NCBI GenBank assembly: GCA_028717445.1
Contig: JAQUNU010000022.1
Location: forward strand, 1 to 11,272
Reading direction: 5' to 3'
Length of the DNA stretch: 11,272 bases
Source of the DNA: Candidatus Portnoyibacteriota bacterium
GTDB lineage: Bacteria; Patescibacteriota; Minisyncoccia; Portnoybacterales; GWB1-42-6
The notes below the pieces were generated by a model. It worked only from the letters and a program-made list of their open reading frames with translations. It did not search any database and had not been told where the DNA came from. The translations under genes were made by a program, and so were the position numbers. Shown one piece after another: positions 6,400-11,272 of this stretch. The stretch's first letter is position 1. Each line of letters opens with the position of its first letter.

Positions 6400-7146
6400 A
6401 TGGATCAAAGATATTTTAAAACAGCCCTGATTATAGTTGTTCTTCTTGAAATCGTCAGCATCTTTGTGATGCTGCATTTTTATAATGATTTGACAAGCGA
6501 CCCGAGCAATTATTTTTCGACCTCCGTTGTTTATCGTCCCGAAAAAATAAATCAACCCGAAAAAAGACCTTTAGTCAAAAAAATAATGATTGAAAATGTT
6601 CCTTTTACGACCCAATCGCCAGACGCGGCCTGGGATCCCGTGGCGCAGGAACTTTGCGAGGAGGCTTCAATGATCATAGTCGATCATTATTGGTCAAAAA
6701 AGCCGTTAAACAAAAACATCGCGTTGAGCGAGCTGGGGCAAATAAAACAATTTGAAGTAGACAATTACGGTGATTACAGGGACGAGAATGCGGCCCAGAT
6801 TGCCCAACGCCTAAGGGATTATTTTGGCTATTCCGATGTTGTTGTCTATTATGATTTCTCGCTCGATTTTTTAAAGGAAAAAATTGCCGAAGGTCGGCCG
6901 ATCATTGTTCCGGCGGCCGGGCGGGAATTGCATAACTCTAATTTTCGGCCGCCAGGGCCGCTTTATCATGCGCTTGTGATCGTGGGTCATGACGGAAATA
7001 ATTTTATCACCAACGATCCAGGGACAAGAAAGGGTGAAGGATGGAAATATGAGGAAAATATTATTTTTGAAGCGATCCACGATTTTCCTGGTTCAAAGGA
7101 AGCGATCCTCCAAGGCAGAAGAGCGATGGTTATTGTCAACGAATGA
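6400..7146 (+). CDS. Membrane-anchored C39-like cysteine peptidase
   Basis: A 248-residue protein with an N-terminal anchor (about 7-28, KTALIIVVLLEIVSIFVMLH) and an extracytoplasmic papain-like domain of the Peptidase_C39_2 type. NVPFTTQSPDAAWDPVAQELCEEASM (66-91) holds the likely oxyanion Gln83 and nucleophile Cys86. YHALVIVGHD (189-198) holds catalytic His190, and FITNDPGTR has Asp206 as the third residue. The family cleaves peptides or peptide crosslinks; this branch is not the ABC-exporter leader peptidase, because no transporter domains are attached. A TTG at 6388 overlaps the upstream TGA and would add MIFF; I prefer the ATG at 6400. No ribosome site is obvious. Substrate is unknown; a role in trimming surface proteins or cell-wall peptides is inference. 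Confidence 0.88.
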   Translation: MDQRYFKTALIIVVLLEIVSIFVMLHFYNDLTSDPSNYFSTSVVYRPEKINQPEKRPLVKKIMIENVPFTTQSPDAAWDPVAQELCEEASMIIVDHYWSKKPLNKNIALSELGQIKQFEVDNYGDYRDENAAQIAQRLRDYFGYSDVVVYYDFSLDFLKEKIAEGRPIIVPAAGRELHNSNFRPPGPLYHALVIVGHDGNNFITNDPGTRKGEGWKYEENIIFEAIHDFPGSKEAILQGRRAMVIVNE

Positions 7147-7201
7147 TTTTTTGGATGCAAGAATTTGATTTTTTTTGTTTTCTCTGTTAAGTTTAAAGAA
7201 C

Positions 7202-7696
7202 ATGAGTGAATCCTTCATTTTTTTCAGTCCGAGCCGGGGCGCTTTGAATTTCGAGGGAGTAATGAAAGAAATAGCCGATTATTTATGCGAGGACTCAAAA
7301 AGGAACTACAAGATAATCATTGGCACCGATTCGCAGCTTCAGGGCAATATAGCTGATTTTGTCACAGCGATCGTTATTCATCGGATTGGCCGGGGAGGAA
7401 GATATTTTTGGCAAAAAACTACCAAGGGCCATTTTTTTTCGCTGCGCCAGCGTATTTATGAAGAGGTTAATTACTCTTTATCGATGGCCCAGAAAGTAGT
7501 TAATTCTTTGAACAATTATCTGGCCGATAAATCATTGCTCGATCGCGGTCTGGAAATTCACGTTGATGTTGGAGAGAATGGCGAGACTCGAGAACTGGTC
7601 AGAGAAGTTGTCAATATCGTCCGAGGAAACGGTTTTCACGTCAAAACAAAGCCGGAATCATTCGGCGCCAGCAAAGTCGCTGATAAACACACATAA
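7202..7696 (+). CDS. DUF458/YkuK-family RNase H-fold protein
   Basis: A 164-residue cytoplasmic protein starting MSESFIFFSPSRGALNFEGV. IIIGTDSQ (38-45) carries the first acidic residue (Asp43) of an RNase H-like fold. RIYEEV (84-89) supplies acidic Glu87 and Glu88, EIHVDVGENGETR (118-130) has Asp122, and ASKVADKHT at the very end has Asp161. This pattern fits the DUF458 (Bacillus YkuK) family, predicted to have RNase H-like structure; an activity is not established as far as I know. The spacing of acidic residues leaves a nuclease role plausible. An in-frame TTG at 7175 lies in T-rich sequence and would add nine residues; the ATG at 7202 matches the family N-terminus. Stop TAA is followed immediately by an AT-rich repeat. 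Confidence 0.85.
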   Translation: MSESFIFFSPSRGALNFEGVMKEIADYLCEDSKRNYKIIIGTDSQLQGNIADFVTAIVIHRIGRGGRYFWQKTTKGHFFSLRQRIYEEVNYSLSMAQKVVNSLNNYLADKSLLDRGLEIHVDVGENGETRELVREVVNIVRGNGFHVKTKPESFGASKVADKHT

Positions 7697-7714
7697 TCAA
7701 ATAAATTCAAAACA

Positions 7715-7840
7715 CGAAATCCGAAATTCGAAACAAATTCCAGTGATCAAAATTCAAAATTCAAATTTCAAAACGAATCCGTTTGGAATTCTGAAAATTT
7801 GAATTTAGATATTGTTTCGGATTTCGATATTCGGATTTCG
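7715..7840. repeat. AT-rich nested inverted repeat
   Basis: The outer arms CGAAATCCGAA (7715-7725) and TTCGGATTTCG (7830-7840) pair over 11 bases without mismatch. GAAAC (7730-7734) pairs with GTTTC (7814-7818). Inner arms ATTCAAATTT (7759-7768) and AAATTTGAAT (7795-7804) pair over 10 bases. Short motifs such as AAATTC and CGAAAT are reiterated throughout. It looks like the dispersed AT-rich palindromic filler seen between genes in some CPR-type genomes (recollection). Its right half is open in the frame of the next gene, creating a misleading longer N-terminus. Confidence 0.82.
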
Positions 7841-7855
7841 AATTTTTTTAAAATC

Positions 7856-8473
7856 GTGTCTGACAAAAAAATCATCATTGTCGCGGTTATTCTTTCTTTG
7901 GGTCTGATCGGCGCCGGTTGGTATTATGGCAAAGATAAGCCCAATCCTGGCCCGGCCGCCATAACGACTCCGGTTGAAGAGAATATTTCGGGGATTGTTT
8001 TTGGGGATGAAAACGCGCCCGTCACCATGGAAACGTATACAAATTTTCTATGTCCCGCCTGCGGCCATTTCGCTTTAAATATTTATCCGAAAATTCAGGA
8101 GAATTATGTCAAAACCGGAAAAGTAAAAATGGTTTTTTATATTTTTCCTCCTTATGAATTGGGCAAGGCCGCTTTTTGTGCGCAGAAACAAGGCAAATTT
8201 TTAGAATTTCATGACAAGATTTTTGCTAAACAAAGCGAGATTCAATCGGAGGAAAATGTTTTTAGTATCATGACCGAGATTGGCCTGGACATGGAATCTT
8301 TCCATCAATGCTATAATGGCCAAGATGCCCAGAAAGCCGCGGAAAGTTGGCTGTCTCAAGGGGAGAAAAAAGAAGTTGAAGCCACGCCGACCTTTTTTAT
8401 CAACGGGCAGAAGGTTGTGGGAGCGCTTGAATTCGAGGAATTCCAGAAGATTATAGATGAAAAATTGAAATAA
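7856..8473 (+). CDS. Membrane-anchored DsbA-like thioredoxin-fold protein
   Basis: From GTG 7856 the protein has 205 residues. A signal anchor (about 5-24, KIIIVAVILSLGLIGAGWYY) precedes a Pro-rich linker and a DsbA/Thioredoxin_4 domain (about 47-205). VFGDENAPVTMETYTNFLCPACGHF shows the redox pair Cys66-Pro-Ala-Cys69, and VEATPTFFING holds cis-Pro178 with the usual Thr before it. Two further cysteines (108 and 152) lie in the helical insertion. Such proteins oxidise or isomerise disulfides outside the membrane. No VKOR or DsbB partner is in the window. The frame stays open upstream to TTG 7799, but that 19-residue extension is translated inverted repeat, so GTG 7856 (MSDKKIII) is the better start despite lacking a ribosome site. 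The gene ends 8 bases before a strong terminator. Confidence 0.9.
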   Translation: MSDKKIIIVAVILSLGLIGAGWYYGKDKPNPGPAAITTPVEENISGIVFGDENAPVTMETYTNFLCPACGHFALNIYPKIQENYVKTGKVKMVFYIFPPYELGKAAFCAQKQGKFLEFHDKIFAKQSEIQSEENVFSIMTEIGLDMESFHQCYNGQDAQKAAESWLSQGEKKEVEATPTFFINGQKVVGALEFEEFQKIIDEKLK

Positions 8474-8481
8474 AATTAAGC

Positions 8482-8514
8482 AAAAAGACCCCCGCGGGAG
8501 CGGGGGTCTTTTTT
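8482..8514 (+). terminator. Strong intrinsic terminator after dsbA-like gene
   Basis: A perfect 14-bp stem AAAAAGACCCCCGC (8482-8495) and GCGGGGGTCTTTTT (8500-8513) with the four-base loop GGGA ends in six T (8509-8514). The A-rich left arm mirrors the T tract, so the structure could also stop transcription from the other strand. It isolates the upstream genes from the CAP-sortase unit. Confidence 0.95.
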
Positions 8515-8542
8515 GTTTCTTTATTTTAGAGGAGCTCTTTTA

Positions 8543-8571
8543 TTGACAATTTTATTAAATGTTATTATAAT
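8543..8571 (+). promoter_or_regulatory. Perfect sigma70-type promoter, leaderless start
   Basis: TTGACA (8543-8548) and TATAAT (8566-8571) are exact consensus boxes with the optimal 17-base spacer. The start codon ATG is at 8578, only 7 bases after the -10 box, which is where transcription should begin. The mRNA would therefore be leaderless or nearly so, and no ribosome site exists between promoter and ATG. Confidence 0.9.
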
Positions 8572-8577
8572 ATAGAA

Positions 8578-9549
8578 ATGTCAAAAATTATCGAAAAGCT
8601 TAAGCGTTTATTCATTCCGGGAGAACAAAATGGGTTTAATTCCTTGGCTTTAGGCCGTCGGCCGATTTTTGTTTACGCCGCTTTCATTTTAGGAATAAAA
8701 ATATTATTTTTGTTTTTTATTTTTGTTTTTCCGAAAACGGATTTTTTTGCCGCGATAAACTCAAATTTGCTGGTTGATATGATAAATGGCGAAAGGAGAG
8801 AGAATAATTTAGAGCCTTTAAATATTGATAGCCGTTTAAACGAAGCCGCTTTTATGAAGGCCCAAGATATGTTTGAACAAGATTATTTCCAGCATTCAAG
8901 CCCTAGCGGCGTCACTCCTTGGCATTGGTTTGAAAAGGTCGGATATAATTATATCTGGGCAGGCGAAAATCTGGCGGCTCATTTTTTTGACACGCAATCG
9001 GTCTTTGACGCTTGGATGGAAAGTCCTTCGCACCGGTCAAATATTTTAAACGCGAATTTTAAAGATATCGGCGTGGCGGTTGCGAGCGGCGATCTTAACG
9101 GATCGGAAACAACGATTTCAGTGCTTGAATTTGGCTCAAGCGCTTCGGTCAAGAGCCAGAAAAACATTGCCCAGGGAAGCGTTCCGGAAAGCGAAGAGAC
9201 AAAAATTTCTTCTCCTATTGTCCAAACAAAGCCGCAGCTCCAGACGGAAACAAAAACAAAAGAGCCCGAATTTGAGGATTTTCGGGCGCAAAAAGAAACC
9301 GCGGCCGGCGAAGAATCGGTTCAGGAACTGATCCAGGCGCCTTTGGCTGTCAGCTATCGCCAGCGCGTTCTGGGCCTGGCTATATTTAATCTGCCGGAAT
9401 TTTTAAGGAATATTTATCTTTATTTTGCGATCTTTTTGGCTGCCGCTTTGGCTGTTAATATTATTGTAAAGATCAGAATCCAGAAGCCGGCCACGATCGC
9501 CTTGACTTTGGCGCTGATCGCAATTTCAGTCGCTTTCATATTTGTTTAA
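8578..9549 (+). CDS. Membrane-bound CAP (SCP/PR1)-domain protein
   Basis: A 323-residue protein. After a cytoplasmic N-terminus, a helix spans about 29-51. The CAP domain covers about 63-186: LLVDMINGERRENNLEPL, then HSSPSG (His106), WAGENLA (Glu130), and MESPSHRSNILNANFKDIGVAV (His152), which preserve the His/Glu cavity of the family. A low-complexity Lys, Glu, Thr and Gln linker (about 190-256) leads to two C-terminal helices (about 278-297 and 304-322). The CAP domain should therefore be displayed outside and tethered at both ends. CAP proteins are secreted or surface proteins with varied roles (lipid binding, proteolysis, adhesion), so function is open. A downstream methyltransferase-sortase gene starts 13 bases later. 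Its ATG is fixed by the promoter position. No LPxTG-type sorting signal is present; the LPEFL before the third helix is not one. Confidence 0.93.
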   Translation: MSKIIEKLKRLFIPGEQNGFNSLALGRRPIFVYAAFILGIKILFLFFIFVFPKTDFFAAINSNLLVDMINGERRENNLEPLNIDSRLNEAAFMKAQDMFEQDYFQHSSPSGVTPWHWFEKVGYNYIWAGENLAAHFFDTQSVFDAWMESPSHRSNILNANFKDIGVAVASGDLNGSETTISVLEFGSSASVKSQKNIAQGSVPESEETKISSPIVQTKPQLQTETKTKEPEFEDFRAQKETAAGEESVQELIQAPLAVSYRQRVLGLAIFNLPEFLRNIYLYFAIFLAAALAVNIIVKIRIQKPATIALTLALIAISVAFIFV

Positions 9550-9553
9550 AAGC

Positions 9554-9559
9554 AGGAGG
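9554..9559 (+). promoter_or_regulatory. Ribosome-binding site deciding the start of the fusion gene
   Basis: AGGAGG lies 4 bases after the CAP stop codon and 3 bases before ATG 9563. It fixes that ATG as the start rather than the in-frame TTG at 9542, which overlaps the CAP stop and would add seven residues. Confidence 0.82.
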
Positions 9560-9562
9560 CAT

Positions 9563-10645
9563 ATGGAAAATCTTAGCGAAAAAAATTCGATTCTCGGTTG
9601 TTTGCCCAAAGCTTTTTTGGGAAATTTCGCATTGGGATTTTTGGCTTTGATTGTTGGCGCGTTTTGGGGAGGGCCCAGAATGGCGATTTTGCCCGAGACT
9701 GGCCGGACTATATTTTTCTTCTTTTTTATTCTTTATGGCGGGATCACGATTTGGAGCATTTTTTCGATGAACAAAAAAAGGAGAATTAATGATCTTCAGA
9801 CAGAGGGACCTTTCAAATATGTTCGCCACCCGATGTATGGCGCCATCATTTTTCTTTTGAATCCGGCTATGGCCTTTTTGCTTCGTTCCTGGCTTTTGCT
9901 TTTGGCGATTTTGCCGATATATTTTATCTGGAAAAAATCAGTTTCAGAAGAAGAAGCGGAACTGACGAAAGTATTCGGCCGGAAATATTTGAATTATCAG
10001 GCATCTGTCTGGCCTTTTTTTCCGAATTTGTTTGCGATCAGCAAAACCGCTTTTTTTGCTGGCCTGGGCTTGGCGGTTTTTGCGGTCCTATTTCTGATTT
10101 TGAATCTGCCCGCTTTCTATCTTCATTGGGTTGATTGGGAAAAAGAATTCGTCGTTCCCGAGTTTCAGCCGATAGTTTCCGAATTACCCGGGCCGAGCGA
10201 GGAACAAAAACCAAAATATGACAAAGAAGATTCAGTCGTCATTAATAAAATAAATATTGACGCTCCTTTGGTCATGATTTCCGGAATCTCTCAAAAAGAA
10301 TTGAATCAAGGTTTAAATAAAGGGGTGATTGTTTATCCCGGTTCAGCTTTGCCGGACGAGCCGGGCAATCTTTTTTTAACCGGCCACAGTTCGGTTTTGC
10401 CTTGGAATAAAACGCCGTATGGCCAGGTTTTTGCGCAGCTGGATCGACTGGCGCCGGGGGACAGAGTGGCTGTTTATTTTCAACAGGAGAAATACGAATA
10501 TGAGATCGTCAAAAAAGAAGTTTTGCCGCCGGAAAAAGTTCTGCTGAAACATCAGAAAAATGCCCAGACTTTGACTTTGATGACTTGCTGGCCGATCGGC
10601 ACGGCTTTAAGGCGCCTGGTTCTGGAAGGCGTGTTGATCGAGTGA
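9563..10645 (+). CDS. Fusion: isoprenylcysteine-methyltransferase-like membrane domain + sortase
   Basis: One uninterrupted 360-residue frame carries two full domains. Residues 1-155 form an ICMT/PEMT-like membrane methyltransferase: helices at about 18-36, 48-68 and 94-124, the signature EGPFKYVRHPMYG (81-93), and EEEAELTKVFGRKYLNYQ (129-146), which match the SAM-binding parts of the family. A further helix (about 162-184) would serve as the sortase anchor. Residues 225-360 form a sortase: INKINIDAPLV, LTGHSSVLPWN with catalytic His275, TLTLMTCWPIGT with Cys342, and ALRRLVLEGVL with Arg350 or Arg351. All catalytic residues are present, so both halves look functional. The sortase should act outside and the methyltransferase within or at the inner face of the membrane. 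The gene is translationally close to the CAP gene. Substrates of either half are unknown. A sequencing fusion is unlikely because both domains and the linker are in one frame. Confidence 0.9.
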   Translation: MENLSEKNSILGCLPKAFLGNFALGFLALIVGAFWGGPRMAILPETGRTIFFFFFILYGGITIWSIFSMNKKRRINDLQTEGPFKYVRHPMYGAIIFLLNPAMAFLLRSWLLLLAILPIYFIWKKSVSEEEAELTKVFGRKYLNYQASVWPFFPNLFAISKTAFFAGLGLAVFAVLFLILNLPAFYLHWVDWEKEFVVPEFQPIVSELPGPSEEQKPKYDKEDSVVINKINIDAPLVMISGISQKELNQGLNKGVIVYPGSALPDEPGNLFLTGHSSVLPWNKTPYGQVFAQLDRLAPGDRVAVYFQQEKYEYEIVKKEVLPPEKVLLKHQKNAQTLTLMTCWPIGTALRRLVLEGVLIE

Positions 10646-10700
10646 TTTCATTGAATCTTAAATCATAATGACGATAATCTTAGCAGAATACGGCAATGGG

Positions 10701-10729
10701 TTGACATTTTATTGATCTCAATTTATAAT
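10701..10729 (+). promoter_or_regulatory. Perfect sigma70-type promoter
   Basis: TTGACA (10701-10706) and TATAAT (10724-10729) are exact consensus with a 17-base spacer, matching the layout at 8543-8571. Transcription should start near 10736 and give a leader of about 84 bases. No terminator is visible between the sortase gene stop and this promoter. Confidence 0.88.
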
Positions 10730-10775
10730 AATAGATTGTAAAAAGAAGTTCTTTCAACGTATCGCTCGAAATAAC

Positions 10776-10789
10776 CGCCTGAAAAGGTG
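10776..10789 (+). other. Small GNRA-capped hairpin in the leader
   Basis: CGCCT (10776-10780) and AGGTG (10785-10789) pair, with one G-U, around the stable tetraloop GAAA. The hairpin lies 13 bases before the ribosome site. A role in translation control or mRNA stability is possible; the stem is short and may be chance. Confidence 0.4.
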
Positions 10790-10802
10790 AAGAAAAAATC
10801 AA

Positions 10803-10809
10803 AAGGAGG
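10803..10809 (+). promoter_or_regulatory. Strong ribosome-binding site
   Basis: AAGGAGG is close to a full anti-16S match and lies 10 bases before ATG 10820. Most genes in this window have weak or no such site, so this gene is set up for high translation. Confidence 0.85.
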
Positions 10810-10819
10810 ATGTAATTCC

Positions 10820-11272
10820 ATGCGGAGAGCCCTTGAAGTTTTGGTTTTTTTAGTGTCATTGTTAGCTGCGGACTATCTTTTCGCAGCTACCCCGTTAACG
10901 CAGTTGGGCCGGGCGTCTTTAATGGGCCCGATCGAAGACGAACAAGAGCTCTATGAAAAGGTTTGCGAATTCAGGCCAGATCTCGTTAAGGTTGTTAAGA
11001 TGATGGATCCGTCTTTGGACGCCAGCGAAGCAGTGAGATTGACCGAAGTGGAAATCAAGAACGGTCGAGCCATTAAAACCGACTGTCCCAAAGGAACAAT
11101 CATTGAGGTTATGGGATTTCGGGGAAAAGCCGGACTTCAAATACTCCGGGACAGGGTTTGGCAGGGAAATAAGCCGATGAGCGGTTGGATAGTCTGTATT
11201 AGAATCGGTGCCCGGGAAGTTAAGCTATTTTTCCCGGGTGACTGTGGAAATATAAGCGTTGTCAGAATGCCA
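10820..11272 (+). CDS. Secreted cysteine-containing protein of unknown function, 5' part
   Basis: The frame from ATG 10820 stays open for 151 codons to the window end, so the 3' end is missing. Residues 1-23 are a signal peptide: basic MRR, hydrophobic VLVFLVSLLAADYLF, and a likely cleavage after FAA. The mature part is mixed and charged (GPIEDEQELYEKVCEFRPDL) with four cysteines in view at 49, 89, 126 and 142, enough for two disulfides. A beta-rich stretch ends in GWIVCIRIGAREVKLFFPG and DCGNISVV. I do not recognise the family and see no catalytic motif. A consensus promoter and a strong ribosome site mark it as its own, probably well-expressed unit. Disulfide formation outside the membrane would fit the anchored DsbA-like protein encoded 2.3 kb upstream, which is inference. 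Confidence 0.82.
   Translation, partial: MRRALEVLVFLVSLLAADYLFAATPLTQLGRASLMGPIEDEQELYEKVCEFRPDLVKVVKMMDPSLDASEAVRLTEVEIKNGRAIKTDCPKGTIIEVMGFRGKAGLQILRDRVWQGNKPMSGWIVCIRIGAREVKLFFPGDCGNISVVRMP

Noticed and set aside
7563..7802. 79-codon + strand frame overlapping the DUF458 gene and the repeat
   Set aside because: Its first half is the DUF458 gene in a different frame and its second half is translated inverted repeat (NSKHEIRNSKQ-like), so it is not a gene.
7700..7850. CRISPR-like array from reiterated AAATTC and CGAAAT motifs
   Set aside because: Units are short, irregular and without spacers of constant length; the structure is a nested palindrome.
9391..9480. LPEFL followed by a membrane helix and basic residues in the CAP protein as a sortase sorting signal
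   Set aside because: It does not match LPxTG or known variants, and another membrane helix follows, whereas sorting signals end in a short basic tail.
9536..9829. Minus-strand open frame across the CAP/fusion junction
   Set aside because: It is antisense to the ribosome site and the first membrane helices of the fusion gene; the translation is low-quality and has no recognisable motif.

Overview
The window reads as chromosomal DNA of a Candidate Phyla Radiation (Patescibacteria, Parcubacteria-like) bacterium. This is an inference from gene content and style. All genes lie on the + strand and are tightly packed. Composition is moderately AT-rich and lysine codons are common. Surface and envelope genes typical of these reduced cells recur: LemA, a membrane-anchored C39-like peptidase, an anchored DsbA-like protein, a CAP-domain protein, a sortase and a small basic protein of the TGRFMD...FKGV type. 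TAA, TAG and TGA all serve as stops, which argues against the lineages that recode TGA (Gracilibacteria, Absconditabacteria). No rRNA, tRNA, CRISPR array, transposase or phage gene was seen, and no gene-free stretch exceeds 300 bases.

Region 1 (1-2665) is a MacAB-type export cassette: the 3' end of an RND/HlyD adaptor, an ABC ATPase and a separate MacB/FtsX-fold permease. The permease gene is bracketed by two identical 56-bp direct repeats, each holding a perfect 12-bp-stem hairpin. Behind each core lies a variable block and then a second conserved block that supplies the region just upstream of the next start codon. Region 2 (2898-5066) carries an MTA/SAH-deaminase-type amidohydrolase and a MutM/Fpg DNA glycosylase, 21 bases apart.

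Region 3 (5120-7696) holds LemA, a strong terminator, a 58-aa basic protein, a membrane-anchored beta-domain protein, a C39-like peptidase and a DUF458/YkuK-type RNase H-fold protein. Region 4 (7697-8514) begins with an AT-rich nested inverted repeat that runs into the apparent 5' end of an anchored DsbA-like thioredoxin-fold gene, which ends at a textbook terminator.

Region 5 (8543-10645) is a clean two-gene unit. A perfect consensus promoter lies so close to the ATG that the mRNA should be leaderless. It reads a CAP-domain membrane protein and then a fusion of an isoprenylcysteine-methyltransferase-like membrane domain to a complete sortase. Region 6 (10646-11272) has a second perfect promoter, an 84-base leader with a strong ribosome site, and the start of a secreted cysteine-containing protein that runs off the window.

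Taken together the window is mostly an envelope and secretion neighbourhood with two housekeeping enzymes. The two most unusual items are the methyltransferase-sortase fusion behind a CAP gene and the mosaic repeat flanking the MacB permease.
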